Shown: positions 47,101-55,789 of the stretch, one piece after another
Layout of the letters: the number at the start of each line of letters is the position of its first letter
Position numbering within the stretch: position 1 is the stretch's first letter
Source: Spisula solida
Lineage: Eukaryota > Mollusca > Bivalvia > Venerida > Mactridae
Length of the DNA stretch: 64,000 nt
Direction: 5' to 3'
NCBI GenBank assembly: GCA_947247005.1
Contig: OX365955.1
Location: forward strand, 32,529,822 to 32,593,821
Position numbers and translations under genes: made by a program
The notes under the pieces: model-generated
The model's database searches: none
Seen by the model: only the letters and a program-made list of their open reading frames with translations
What the model was told of the DNA's origin: nothing

Positions 47101-48493
47101 GAGTCTTCAGTATATTGCAAGAAGAATGTAATTTTAATTAAAGTAAATTTGGCACTTTCCAAGAGTCACGGTACTTTTGGTCAAATTCAGGAGTCAAAAT
47201 GCAGTTTCAGGAGTCAAATGAAAGCCCTGGACCGTATATGGACTGAGCAAATGGGGGAAGTCCAAGAAGCCTGTCGGAAAGTTTTAAAACTGCGATGTAA
47301 AGGTGAACATACAACAATCTGTGATTATCAACCGCAGCTTGGTGCCTTTCTTTAAGTGTGCAACTCGTCAAATAGTTTATATAGTATATAGTCAGAAATA
47401 AGGAAATTTAAGAAAATCTGAACCTGTGTAACAGTTTATAAGAAACTAAATGTGATAAAAGTATGGTGTATAACTCAATGGGAAACTTAAGTAACACCTA
47501 CCTTGCTTTCCTGAAAATGTTTAAGAGCATGTTTTTCATTGAATCTTCCACAAGCCACATTGGAACAACTCAAACAAGCCTGTAAAGATATAAACATGAC
47601 ACTTGAATGTGTAAAAGTTAGAAAGTTAGCAATCCTGAAAATTTGAGTACAAAGGAAAAATAATAAAACCAACCATTTTTTACTACTAAAAACCCTGAAG
47701 TTTAGGGAACATTCGGAAACATTAACCCACATACTTTCTATAATGTGAAAGATCTATGTGGCTCATCAAAGCATGTCACAAAATCAACGACTGCCTGTCG
47801 ATAGATCATCAGCATGATTCCTGTGGCAATGTGCACAGGCATGTAGGCTAAAATACTTAATTATTGAACCCTTCTCAGCCCCATGAAATCCATGATAACA
47901 GACTGTTCAACTGGTGGAAAATCATAAAATCTACTTTCTGTGCAAATGGAAGGAATTTTAACCAGCTCCACAAAAACAGCCCTAGATATGAATCAAATCT
48001 TGGTCAGTCCACTGTATAGTGTCAAGTTGAAAGACGCTTCTTTTTCATTTTTCAGCCATTTTCAAGCTTCAACCGGACATACATTGATATTTGCCAAACA
48101 CTTGATACAAATCTAATCAAAACAGAGAGCATGTATTTATATAATTGTATGTAGTGTACGCAGGATTTCAAGCACTAGTTTTCGGCTAAAAATTAGGGCT
48201 TTTAAAGCCAAATATTAGGGCCAATTTATATGAAGAAGGAAGGAGTTACATGAAAGTTTCGTTTAGGAATTTGACGCTTTTTAAATATATTTCTTAGAAA
48301 GTTAAGGGATGCCTGAAAAAAAGAGAGGATTTTTAGGATTTTCGGGGGCACTTGAAAGCCTTAACTATATGACTGCCACACTTACCCAAACACTCTCTGT
48401 TGTACGACACAGGTAACAAAGCCATTTCTCCGGGTTCAGGATAGAATGATCCCAGGCAGGTCGGATCTTTGACACATGTTTACACTTCTCCAT
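25303..48493 (-). CDS. USP44/USP49: USP44/USP49-type ubiquitin carboxyl-terminal hydrolase, 15 coding exons, 852 aa
   Basis: A Cys protease that removes ubiquitin; vertebrate USP44 and USP49 act in the nucleus on histone H2B ubiquitin and, for USP44, on the mitotic checkpoint. Residues 1-~100 form a ZnF-UBP domain (C4, H6, C26, C29, C38, C41, C46, H53, H57, C76, C79). A charged linker follows. The USP domain begins near 193 ([16 protein letters not shown], nucleophile C205), has [11 protein letters not shown] near 356-366, a zinc ribbon with C403/C406 and C463/C466, [12 protein letters not shown] (~490-501), [10 protein letters not shown] (catalytic H555) and WVNCND (D573), and ends at AYILFY (~594). 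All 14 junctions keep phase. Length exceeds vertebrate relatives (about 690-710 aa) because of a ~256-aa tail. No lesion was found, so the gene looks intact. Whether it is the USP44 or USP49 counterpart cannot be decided; it may be the single pre-duplication gene. Confidence 0.93.
26180..26440 (+). repeat. Dispersed repeat family D copy (intron 14)
   Basis: AGATGTTTGTAAAACATGTA TGCCCC start, TCAATAGGGGTCATCTACTG core, GACCGACTGACAGACACA tail and AAAGACGGGGAGCAC end. Confidence 0.7.
26477..26707. mobile_element. MITE family A, copy 2 (intron 14)
   Basis: Decayed relative of 7254-7506: CCAGGGTAGTTTTATCAGAA at the left, TTTCGTAAGTGCTTTGATAA then ACAGAACCCAG at the right. Confidence 0.65.
27119..27309 (-). 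CDS. USP44/USP49: USP44/49 coding exon 14 (catalytic His box)
   Basis: [40 protein letters not shown]555 in GSGHYTAY is the catalytic base. TTACAG acceptor, GTAATC donor. Confidence 0.93.
27320..27920. repeat. ~37-bp tandem repeat split by a family F element (intron 13)
   Basis: Units ACATGAGTAAGCTCCCTTAG then TCTGGTTAAACAGAT occur at 27320-27530 and again at 27830-27920. The family F element (27525-27830, with a GGACGGACGAACGGAC tail) sits between, so it inserted into the array. Confidence 0.75.
28606..28705 (-). CDS. USP44/USP49: USP44/49 coding exon 13
   Basis: [18 protein letters not shown] to [12 protein letters not shown], the conserved USP strand. The donor GTTCAA after CAG is weak but is the only one that keeps the RF/RWSG join. 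Confidence 0.9.
28765..29018 (-). mobile_element. MITE family G, copy 1 (intron 12)
   Basis: Ends CAGAGCAACAGATAAGG and CAGCTTATCTGTAGC form inverted repeats. The interior has repeated TTGGGTATTT-type strings. A reverse-oriented copy lies at 53649-53912. TATACA flanks both sides, a possible target duplication. Confidence 0.65.
29320..30985 (-). mobile_element. tRNA-derived SINE interrupted by a 16-bp minisatellite (intron 12)
   Basis: On the minus strand a tRNA-like head GCAGCCAGATAGCTCAGTC supplies an A box (TAGCTCAGTCAGG, 30964-30952). A B box GGTTCAAGGC lies at 29385-29376. Between them sits the whole 1.5-kb array, whose unit equals the D-arm of this head. Confidence 0.65.
29411..30962. 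repeat. 16-bp minisatellite, ~97 copies (intron 12)
   Basis: The unit is CTCTCCTGACTGAATT, with a second main form ending AATG; rare variants (GACTTAAT, CCGGACTG, TTATCT) occur. The stop-free frame of 243 codons on the minus strand is a by-product of the repeat and is not a gene. Confidence 0.97.
31028..31099 (-). CDS. USP44/USP49: USP44/49 coding exon 12
   Basis: [20 protein letters not shown] then CNK: the second CxxC of the zinc ribbon (C463, C466). Confidence 0.92.
31589..31787. mobile_element. hAT-like MITE family H, copy 1 (intron 11)
   Basis: Starts CAGGGGTTCCACTAGCTTCT and ends GAGTCAAAAGGAACCTC, partly degraded. It is the same family as 54326-54518. CAGGGGTTCC-type ends fit hAT elements. 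Confidence 0.7.
31804..31936 (-). CDS. USP44/USP49: USP44/49 coding exon 11
   Basis: [20 protein letters not shown], carrying the first CxxC of the USP zinc ribbon, then [15 protein letters not shown] donor, phase 1. Confidence 0.92.
32080..32290 (-). mobile_element. SINE family S1 copy (intron 10)
   Basis: GTTTAATGCCGTTTGTAAAC, ATTTTTCAGTTATACAGG, CCTGAACTGTATCCTAACCA and TGTCAAATTTTCATGGA landmarks. Confidence 0.6.
32398..32674 (-). repeat. 31-bp minisatellite multiplying the exon 10 splice donor
   Basis: The minus-strand unit is TTTCAAGGTCAACTTGTCAG then TCCGGTAAGTG. The first copy is the true exon 10 end (GTAAGTG at 32644). Six more copies keep an intact GTAAGTG (first intronic base at 32580, 32549, 32518, 32487, 32456, 32425), and one copy near 32607 has lost it. 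Confidence 0.95.
32645..32744 (-). CDS. USP44/USP49: USP44/49 coding exon 10 (donor at edge of a minisatellite)
   Basis: [16 protein letters not shown] to LFQGQLVSR. The chosen donor (CGG/GTAAGTG, 32644) is the first of a tandem series of near-identical donors; it is the only one that preserves the conserved LVSRVSCQSCG join in frame. Confidence 0.9.
33046..33195 (-). CDS. USP44/USP49: USP44/49 coding exon 9
   Basis: [19 protein letters not shown] to [13 protein letters not shown], the conserved QQDAQEF-type box; here the usual first Gln pair reads QH. GTAAGT donor. Confidence 0.93.
33709..33848 (-). CDS. USP44/USP49: USP44/49 coding exon 8
   Basis: [17 protein letters not shown] and a polar insert ending KENAN. 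This is the variable linker between catalytic boxes; GTGAGT donor, phase 2. Confidence 0.85.
34532..34697 (-). CDS. USP44/USP49: USP44/49 coding exon 7
   Basis: [13 protein letters not shown] to RQTTVECFQ, the helix after the Cys box and the family-typical ECFQ block; GTTTCAG acceptor, GTATAT donor. Confidence 0.92.
36300..36700. other. Intron 6 sequence, end of a dispersed repeat
   Basis: The stretch from 35890 to 36320 carries two similar modules (TTGCCATAGCAACCACAAT, ACCAAGTTTCATAAA) and ends GTCAAAAACCGGAAGGGG, forming a dispersed element. The remainder has no supported gene. Confidence 0.4.
36709..37031. promoter_or_regulatory. NRF1-type promoter-like segment inside a 60-bp inverted repeat (intron 6)
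   Basis: Arms 36709-36770 and 36972-37031 are inverted copies differing only by a T-run length and one base. The ~200-bp interior is GC-richer and holds CGCGCATGCGCAC (36811-36823), AGCATGCGCAT (36922-36932) and a CCAAT box near 36890. An ATG at 36940 opens a 61-codon frame ([15 protein letters not shown]) running into the right arm. It could be the promoter and first exon of a small nested plus-strand gene, or a MITE with promoter-like content. Confidence 0.45.
37366..37572 (-). CDS. USP44/USP49: USP44/49 coding exon 6 (catalytic Cys box)
   Basis: 68 codons from [19 protein letters not shown] through [19 protein letters not shown]. The nucleophilic Cys is residue 205. The acceptor is TCTGTCGACAG, and the donor is the less common GTGTGT. 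Related copies of the first ~60 nt lie just upstream in intron 5. Confidence 0.92.
37573..37795 (-). pseudogene. Two extra copies of the 5' end of USP44/49 exon 6 (intron 5)
   Basis: Copy 2 (starting 37644) has TCTGTTGACAG and GCAACATCTGCTGTTGAAAG, 72 nt upstream of and in frame with the real exon, with no stop between. Copy 3 (starting 37761) has TCTGTCGACAG but begins GTAAC, giving an immediate stop; it keeps GTTTTAACAGGATGGAAGTT. The copies include the acceptor and its polypyrimidine tract. Confidence 0.8.
37963..38013 (-). CDS. USP44/USP49: USP44/49 coding exon 5 (51 nt)
   Basis: [16 protein letters not shown], matching the DK...ALWH linker block of USP44/49 proteins; GTTTCAG acceptor and GTATTG donor. 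Confidence 0.85.
38050..39940. other. Intron 4, plain AT-rich sequence
   Basis: No exon, repeat family or regulatory cluster recognised between 38050 and the family F element. Confidence 0.4.
39945..40260 (+). repeat. Dispersed repeat family F copy (intron 4)
   Basis: AACAAGACTGCCTTCAATAA start, two successive ACAGGACAATCACTATATGC tails near 40160 and 40210 and a GGGCATAAAA end. Confidence 0.7.
40437..40595 (-). CDS. USP44/USP49: USP44/49 coding exon 4
   Basis: Completes the ZnF-UBP with [11 protein letters not shown] and adds a helical stretch [12 protein letters not shown], then an Arg-rich segment ([12 protein letters not shown]). TTATATTACAG acceptor, GTAAG donor. Confidence 0.9.
40775..41045 (-). 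mobile_element. SINE family S1, fullest copy (intron 3)
   Basis: On the minus strand the tRNA-like head includes TTTGATTCCCGGTCACAGC, a B-box-like element, followed by the body and the CTGAAAAATTGTTAAGAAAG end. It serves as the reference for the fragments at 13257, 17060, 32080 and 55790. Confidence 0.65.
41122..41162 (-). CDS. USP44/USP49: USP44/49 coding exon 3 (41-nt microexon)
   Basis: Only 41 nt: [13 protein letters not shown] plus two bases of a Cys codon. It lies between a 6.3-kb and a 0.5-kb intron and would be missed by length-based gene finders. The sequence continues the conserved ZnF-UBP strand. Confidence 0.88.
41210..41600. repeat. GC-rich repeat fragment (intron 2)
   Basis: A locally GC-rich block (41445-41535) with GGGGCCGCAGGACCCCC and CCGGAGGCCCCCAGAAGC, echoed at 41870-41930. 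It is probably a repeat. The frame across it has no coding support. Confidence 0.4.
42390..42755 (+). repeat. Dispersed repeat family D copy (intron 2)
   Basis: AGATGTTTGTAAAACATGTA start, two TCAATAGGG modules, CCCCCTCATGGCCTCATCAA and GGGGAGGGGCATAATA end. Confidence 0.7.
43340..43363. repeat. (CA)n microsatellite
   Basis: About eleven uninterrupted CA units. Confidence 0.95.
43985..45172 (+). mobile_element. Repeat element with ~158-bp tandem core and hairpin end (family C)
   Basis: Seven units are marked by GGTGACAAAGTTATGCTCCG at about 158-bp spacing (near 44115, 44272, 44430, 44588, 44747, 44904, 45060). A CCG/CCGCCG run follows at 45095-45130, then the hairpin TGTCGCCTTTTCAGGCGACA (45145-45164). 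The opposite-strand relative is at 15578-16455. Helitron-like mobilisation is suggested by the terminal hairpin but unproven. Confidence 0.65.
45467..46365. mobile_element. Tigger/pogo-like non-autonomous element, 899 bp (intron 2)
   Basis: Both ends read CAGTAAACTCCCTCAAAACC inward and are flanked by TA. The right end carries three tandem copies of the CCGGTTTTGAGGGAGT module, the left end two. The interior has no transposase frame. Confidence 0.85.
46566..46756. mobile_element. Possible hAT-like MITE (intron 2)
   Basis: CAGGGGCGTAGCAAG at the left and CAGGGATGTAACCAG (reverse complement of the right end) form short inverted repeats around ~190 bp. Confidence 0.4.
47502..47579 (-). CDS. USP44/USP49: USP44/49 coding exon 2
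   Basis: 26 codons with [13 protein letters not shown] and [10 protein letters not shown], the core of ZnF-UBP; TTTACAG acceptor, GTAGGT donor, both junctions phase 0. Confidence 0.92.
48386..48493 (-). CDS. USP44/USP49: USP44/49 coding exon 1
   Basis: 36 codons starting [17 protein letters not shown], the first zinc ligands of ZnF-UBP; GTAAG donor at 48385. A TTTTTTCTGGTTTAG acceptor at 48519-48518 puts 24 nt of 5' UTR on this exon, so at least one non-coding exon lies upstream. Two upstream ATGs sit in that leader, one followed directly by TGA. Confidence 0.9.
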
Positions 48494-48529
48494 ACCATCA
48501 ATTCATGAAAACAGACCCTAAACCAGAAA

Positions 48530-51170
48530 AAATTAAGAGCTATTATTGAACACAATACAGTAGAATACAATCATGTTTACAGTGTTGAATGATAGGATAG
48601 CCAGTCACTCAATCTGCAGTAGAAATTTGGAGAATGTCCCCCACCTGAAAAGAACATGCCCCCTGAATTACTTTGTCAACCCCCCCAAATTTTTCTGAGG
48701 GAAGGATATTTTAGTTTACAAAGCATAAGAAGATCCAGTGAAAATTCAGCCTCTATTGCATCAACAAGGTTTATTTACTACTTAGGTGTTGGGAAAAGGA
48801 CCCAGTTGTGAATTAGGAATTTTTAACAAGAAAGCTTAATTCATATCATCTACCTTGTATCCCAAGCAAAGTTTTGATCTGCGAAGAGTGGTAATACTTG
48901 TCTTATGTGTAATTCGCTTCTAGTTGGAAAAAAATCCAATAAATGACAGATGATGGGAGCTTCAAATGTCCATAGCAAAACATATATATCATGGATTTTA
49001 TACACTGAATGACCCTTCCAATTAATGGGTCCTTTCGCTTTGGTTTCATTTTCAGGACCCACATGTACAGTAGGTGCAAAAATCCCTACTTATTGACCCT
49101 AGATGACCCATATATCATGACAACAAAAACATTCTGACTAAAATTTATGAATGCAAAATGCAACCTTTACTGCATACACTTGAAAGGTACTTCTATGATT
49201 TGGCCTTGTTACCTTGTTTTTGACGCCCAATAACCCAATGTCAAACTTGACCTAGATTTTATATTTACAAAATAAGATCTTAATTTTGATTGATCTGACC
49301 AAATAATTATCTCAGAATGCACCAGATTGATCCAATGTTTTAAACATTTTCCTGGGGGAGCATGCGTTACAATACTAGACTAGTAATTTATGATAGGGTT
49401 CCATTTTTTACCCGTATTTTGATAAGCAAACAACTTAATAGATATACCTTACCTTAGTGATTATGAACACAAACATTCACCATAGGTTATTAACACTTAA
49501 CAGGCACGTATTTAGGTAGGGGGCACGAAATTGCACTATTTTTATTCAAACATCAAAACAAATTCTGTCTGGTAAAATCTCCTTTGCCAGTACACAGGTA
49601 ACACTGGTTGTTATTGATAATTTTAGGAACTCAAATTTATTCTGAATTGACACAAACAGTATTATCTATGAATGATTTATTTTCTGTTTCTGTTTACCAT
49701 TCCCAAAATGAAACGCTCACAGTCAACGTTAGCTTCCTTTTGGAATAAAAAACAAAAAATCAATGAAATTGATCAGATTGACATTCAATTAACTGAAAAT
49801 GAACCTACAGTGGTCCAGATATTGAGTCCATACTTGTAAAGAGATCTTGGGATATCATACATGAGTGGTCCAGACATTGAGTCCATACACTGAGTCTTTA
49901 CAAAGATACCTTGGGCCTAAAACAAAATATTGTTTGTTTCCCCATCCCCTACCTACCCAAAAAGGGCCCTACCCAAAATATTTTATTGCCAAAATTTTTT
50001 TTTATTAAAAATTGGAAGTGAAAATATGTTTTTTGTTTACTGGCTTCTTTCCTACCATTAAATTTAAGACTGTTGGTTTTTACCCAAGAGTTGATGCTAA
50101 ATTTCATTATTTGTATGTCTTAACCAATAACTAACATACTGAAACAATTCCAAAAAAACCAACCTACCTACCCTTTCTAAATCTGCTAGGGTCGGGAAGG
50201 GGAAACCAAGAATATTTTGAGTTTGGCCTTGGAAAACCATGTATGAGTGATCCCTAGTCTGATTCCGAGTCATGACAGATGATATTGTAGTCTATAAAAA
50301 GAGACCTTGGTAGATGATACATATTAAAGTAGTCCAAACAGAGAGTTCAGCTTTTAGCTTTTATAATTATGATACTGAGTGTGTATCTTTTCCCATGCTT
50401 TATGATGCCTGAACTAAATGCACCGTTACAATAACAAGATTAAAAAAAAAATCGACCACGAGGGGACACCCCCCCCCCCCCCGCACCCACCCCTCTTGGC
50501 CCCCAGGAAAAAAATCCTGGATACAGCCCTGCTTAATGTGACCCCACATATCTCAAAAAATATTTTAATGGTAAAGACGGTCCTACGCCTATGTAATAAT
50601 GATTTACTTTTAATATTCCACCAAATAAAACTGTGATTTTTTACTATAACTTGTTTTTATGAAAATTTAGCCCTCTTTTCTGTAAAATTACAGATTGGAC
50701 TTTCTGTAAATTTACAGAGCTTGTGTTAATTTACAGATAATCTGTTAAGAAAGCACTTTACTAAACCTGATAAATAAGGCTGATTATTAGGCTGATTATT
50801 AGCCTAATTAGGCTAAATAATTGGACAAACTTATTTTAAACAAGACTTTCATAATCAAGAAATAACACAACATCACACGCGACAGGGGTTAGATGCTATC
50901 ATTATCCAGTTAAGACATGACATTAACAGACAAATCAGATATACATGAGCTACGTGACTCTTGGTGCCAGGCACTGTCAGTCATGTGCAGTGTCAAAATA
51001 ATAGTCCAAACTTCAATGAGGTTTATTTCATGCAATGACTTTGATCATTGTAAAAGCCGACGGAGAAGAAACGTATTACATAATGTCTTTTCAAAAACAA
51101 CAATATACCTAGCAATTATTAGTGCATTCATGTATTAAACATCGATTTATTTCCTTCGCATTCAGATAGT
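48530..51170. other. 5' intron/UTR region of USP44/49
   Basis: No further coding exon found. It contains a family B fragment (49090-49270), a ~70-bp direct repeat with GTGGTCCAGAYATTGAGTCC (49800-49890), a MITE (49912-50231) and a poly-C run (50469-50482). Non-coding 5' exon(s) of USP44/49 should lie here or just beyond. Confidence 0.4.
49912..50231. mobile_element. MITE family J, copy 1
   Basis: Inverted ends with GGGCCTAAAACAAAATATTG then TTTGTTTCCCC against GGGGAAACCAAGAATATTTTG; second copy at 57377-57650. Confidence 0.6.
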
Positions 51171-51174
51171 TTCT

Positions 51175-51404
51175 TTCTTCGGCGCCATTTTGCTATTTTG
51201 ACTTATGGAACAGTCCATTTTCAGCAAACAATGATCGTAGTTCAGATTACAGTTAATCTGTTGTAAAGTCGGCAATGAAATCATTGTTATTCTTCAAAAA
51301 TAAAACATATCGCTTGATTAGCGGCCAATTTATATTAATTTTCATTAATTTGGGGTTAATAAGCTTCCACCCCTACAATTTGGGAGAGTTCATTATTATT
51401 CAAC
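51175..51404. promoter_or_regulatory. Candidate divergent promoter, USP44/49 and PLCL
   Basis: On the minus strand AAAATGGCGCCGAAG (51194-51180) is a YY1-type element of the kind found just inside transcripts. Toward the plus gene there is an inverted-spaced CCAAT (GGCCAATTT at 51323) and the YY1-like ACATGGCCGA overlapping the PLCL start. The two start codons are ~2.9 kb apart head to head. Confidence 0.4.
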
Positions 51405-51669
51405 ATGGCCGACGAGGAAACGAAAACATCGTCAGAGGACCAAAATAATAGTGTTTTGCAAACTGAAGATGTGTTTATCAATGGAAATTCAGATAGCGAA
51501 TCAAAGACTGAAAGTGTAACAGATCAGGAAAGTTTGGATACTGTACCTTTGGATAAAACATTACCCAGAAAAAGTAGTTTTATGAATAAAGATGGAACAA
51601 GACGCAATGTCAACAGGAAAAAGACTGTGTCGTTTAGTAGTATGCCAACTGAGAGGAAAATTGCGACAG
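51405..51669 (+). CDS. PLCL: PLCL (PRIP) first coding exon, inactive phospholipase C-like protein
   Basis: 88 codons plus one base from ATG in a good context (CAACATGGCC) to a GTAAGA donor at 51670. The first ~50 residues are acidic and Ser/Thr-rich. Residues ~60-88 read LPRKSSFMNKDG and NRKKTVSFSSMPTERKIATG, matching the conserved N-terminal block just before the PH domain of PLCL1/PLCL2. PRIP proteins bind InsP3, GABA-A receptor trafficking partners and protein phosphatase 1. KTVSF fits the PP1 RVxF-type motif, and RKKT fits a PKA site that controls PP1 binding in the mammalian protein. The remaining exons (PH, EF-hand, X-Y, C2) are not in the window, so intron 1 exceeds 12 kb. PLCL1 versus PLCL2 cannot be told apart. 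Confidence 0.82.
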
Positions 51670-53640
51670 GTAAGACTGATTGTCAATAAGCATTTTAACA
51701 TTTCCTGATGTTTTTATAACTGTTGCATGTAATTCATAGGATGACATCCAGTAATTAACCTGGTACAATGCATTACTTTAGAAGAATTTATCTTGCAAGT
51801 GCTGCAAATATTTCTGACATTTGCTGTCATGCCTCGTATATTACACTATTGGTGTGATATAATTTTATTTGGATGTGTCTGGTATGTGTATCAGAATGCA
51901 AGCGAATATTCTACATAATATGCCATAAATTCACTTGTTAAATTTGAGTTAAAAATAGGCCTTCACTACATGTATCTGCCGCAGGTGGGGGGGGGGTGAA
52001 ATTAAAGCTGTCATTCACCATATCAACATTCCTGGTTAAAACCCTTTTTCCGGGATGACGGAATTAATTGAGCAACAATGTGCGAGATATTCCGAATATA
52101 CGTCAGGGTGATTAAAGCATATAGCGTATAGAGCAACCAGATACATTAATCGCGATTATTTTAGCTAAATGATAAGAATTTGTGAAAAGTCTTATTTGAA
52201 CACAATGATAACACTATTTGGCCATCTCGCTGACAATATTTTTGCCTAAATAATATGTTTAACTTGAAAAATGCGTATATTTTCTCGTCATCGGTATCGA
52301 GCTATGGAAGCGGCAGTGATAATTCAACAGAAATGTATGAGGTGTTCCGAATGGCTACCCCCCTGACCGTGAAATTTCGAATCCGGAGGTATGGGTTTTA
52401 TCCTGAAATGTCGATATCGAGAATTGAATCAATCTGAGGCATATCAATGATACTGCAGGTATATTGGAAGACAAGTATGAAGTATCGACATATCATCGAT
52501 GTATAAATATTTGCACAAAAAATGAAAAAGATGAACTGGTCAGTAAACATGCCCAATCAGTGATTCAGTTATTATTCACTTATTTAGACATTTGTAAATA
52601 TTTAGTTTCAGCAGCTTATATTTAAGATTTGACCCTGTCCCATTTTGACAGTTTGCCAATTTCCAATTATTAAACCAAGAAAAGTGTTTTGTGCTGGAAA
52701 ATGTGAATTTGGATGGTTCCATTTCATTTGAAAATAGATGTAATGCATGTCATGTAATATGTATTGATGTTATAAAATGTCCTTGCAGGCCCTTCCCCAG
52801 AATTTTTTTAAGGCGCTGGGGCATTGCTAGTAGTTGAGCTTACACAGATTCACGAGAATGGCTAAAAAAAATAAAATGATAACTGCATGGTTATCCTTAA
52901 TTCAAAGGCTAATTTAAGAACTTTTTCACACAATACAAGCCATAATCACTCACATGACACAATGCAGACCAACATATAAGCACCCATACTAATTTAAAGA
53001 CACCATTCTAGGATTTAAGGCGCTGGGGGACAGCTGATTCTGGCTTTAAGGTGCTGGGGTAAGGGCCTGCCTTGATACTTCAATATTTTTTCTATCAATG
53101 ACAGCTCTTGCTAAAATAGCTGTATATAGCTATTTATTAAAGTAATTTGTCATAAGTTTTTTGTTTTAAAACCAAAACAATATGCTATCATATTTACTGT
53201 CATATAGAAAAAAATGTTTTGCATCTTATATTATATCTTATGTATTAAATTATATTATGACAGATCTATGTGATTGTGAACAGTGTCAGAAGCAAAGTAT
53301 TGAAATTATAATTTGAACTCCAATGTATGCTTTAAGTTTTATGTATTATAATTATGTGTCTTTTTTTATCGCCAATTTCTTCATATTTTCGCAAATGGCA
53401 CAAATTGCAACTGCAAGCGGAAGCCCTTGCCTTATTATACTAATTTATAGACATACTCATTTTGAATTGGACACAGTCACTTTCAGCAATGTAAAAGGAG
53501 GAGCTCTAAAAGAAAATGGAAATGATTAACTCCTTTAAGACTTAAATTTATTGTTTTATTTAATTGTCTATGTTTGTCTTATAATACTCTAATTTCTTTG
53601 ATACATAACCAGAAATATTCCAATATCTGTATACTAGTAT
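51670..53640. other. PLCL intron 1, first part
   Basis: No exon recognised. A 60-codon frame at 52255-52437 lacks splice support. TTAAGGCGCTGGGG occurs at 52828, 53017 and, changed, at 53047 within a small repeat (52790-53075). Confidence 0.4.
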
Positions 53641-53648
53641 ATATATAC

Positions 53649-53912
53649 AGAGCTACAGATAAGCTGCGTATTGGGGTAATTACCCAATTAATTTTCTTAA
53701 AAACCCAATTGATTTTGAGAGGAGGTAGTAAGAAAAAGCAAAGACAATCTGAAATACCCAAAAGAAGTGTGTTATAGCGAAAAATATACATAAAAGCCTA
53801 TTTACCCTTTGAGTTTTATTAAATACCCAATTAAAATTTGTCAAAACCCAATCAAAATTGAAACTCGGGGGTAAAATACCCAATTGACTAAAACCTTATC
53901 TCTAGCTCTGAT
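53649..53912 (+). mobile_element. MITE family G, copy 2
   Basis: Inverted ends CAGAGCTACAGATAAG and CAGAGCTAGAGATAAGG, in TATATA-rich flanks. It is the reverse-oriented relative of 28765-29018. Confidence 0.7.
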
Positions 53913-54325
53913 ATATATCATATAAATGTATCAAGATATTGGGTTATTAATCAATAGACAGTTACACTGTTTCATCTTAGCCAATGTTTTCTGTTTACTG
54001 GGTAAAGAGAGACCACTGTGTACATTTGTAACTTGTAAGTGATTGATGACCAAAATGTTAGTCTTCCTGGTCACTGGTCATAAAATACTAGCATCATTAC
54101 TCATTAGGCAAGATGATGTTTGAGGCTTTAGAGTTTCAGGTTTGTTTCCAGTCTTATTATATAATACGTACTGACTTCATTATAAATAAAAATAGAAAAC
54201 GATCCCAGATATCCGAATGCCATATAATTTATTATTAACGGTAGTCAGGTGTATGAATAATTTTTGGACTTTTTCTAATTACTCTATGCTCTAGCAGCTT
54301 CATACTAACCTACTATAGCCTGATG

Positions 54326-54518
54326 CAGGGGTTCCACTAGCTTCTGAATCTGAAGGGTCATTTTGATACTACTGGCTAAAATTTACCATTTTATAGGCAA
54401 AATACCCATGATTTTAAGAGAACATGACCCTTCAAACCAAAATCTAGTGGGTTAAAATGTGACTGTTAGAAAATTTCAAGGATCAAAACCGCTACTCCCA
54501 AGTCAAATGGAACCCCTG
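54326..54518. mobile_element. hAT-like MITE family H, copy 2
   Basis: 193 bp, starting CAGGGGTTCCACTAGCTTCT and ending CAAATGGAACCCCTG. The 13-bp inverted ends are clear, but no 8-bp target duplication is evident. Confidence 0.75.
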
Positions 54519-55789
54519 TTGATGTTACGTCATTTGACTGCACTCCTGCCACGAAGAGCCTTTTAGGCTAAATTCCCGTTGGCGCAACACGGTTGTATTT
54601 CAATATATGCTAGTACACAATGAGATGCAACCTTGTAGTGTTGCATCAAAGGAACGTAATGTCTCTGTATAAAAAATACGATTTTTGAACTGCATATTTT
54701 TCCTAATATTCACGATCTTGTTTAGTGAATTTCATGTTATATTTCTATTATCATGGGTGTATCATTGTGTACTTAAGGTTCCATTGATAATCTGAGCCAC
54801 TTTCCCACCAATCTTTAAACCTTTTACTGAATCACTCCCCTCATGTCAATTATACTCAGTAAAAAAGACCCATTGTCTTAAGAAATTGTTGAAAAAATAA
54901 GATAATTTTATTTGAAATATTTAGGCCAAAAAAATTTAATATTGTAGTACTGGTAACATACTGAGAAAAATAGGGAAGAAAAATATCTGTCAAAAATTTT
55001 GATTTCATGCACTGGAAAATTGATCTGCAGTGACTTCCAGCAGAATCCCAATAAAATGTTTAGGGTAGGGGTAAGGAATAGAGTAATCCAGATTGCCAGA
55101 ACCACAGTATAATTTTGTTTTTGCCTTATCAGAAGTTGTGAGTGATGATTAATGCTAAGGTATGAATGAGATCGTTGTATTATTGTGCATCATGGATGTT
55201 TATGTTAGGAGTCAAATATATACTCTGGTGAGACAACATGTTTACAGTTTACTTAACGAGCTAACGACAAAACAAAACATGTACTCCTACGTATGTCTGA
55301 CTTCACACCAGTGGTAAAGAATTTTTAATCTCTACAGTTCAGTTAGTGGTTGCAGCCAAATTATTAAGTCAGTGGTTAGCAAAGTGGAAATATTGGCAAA
55401 GTTCGTGAATTTATAAATTCACTCAATCAAGGACAAATCCTCTACCGTAAAGTTTGGCCTGTCATACAAACAACGCTTAATTATAACTAAGAAATATTTT
55501 TAAAAAATCTTAATATTTTGTGCACCAAGTGTGTGAAATTCAAAATTTGTTAACTTTTCGACCCGCTAAACTTTCCACTTATACAGTAGCAAATTTTACT
55601 CTTAGACTATCTAATAATCTGGTTTTAAACTGTATGTATTTTGTCTAGAAATCTAAGTGTAGTTTCTCATAAAATTAGTGCCATGCACAGTGCATTAAAG
55701 ATATTTATATCATAACTATAATTTAGTGTGGCAAAAATTGGTATAAAATTTGTGGCACTAATTTACTTAACGGTTATTGAAACTGATTC

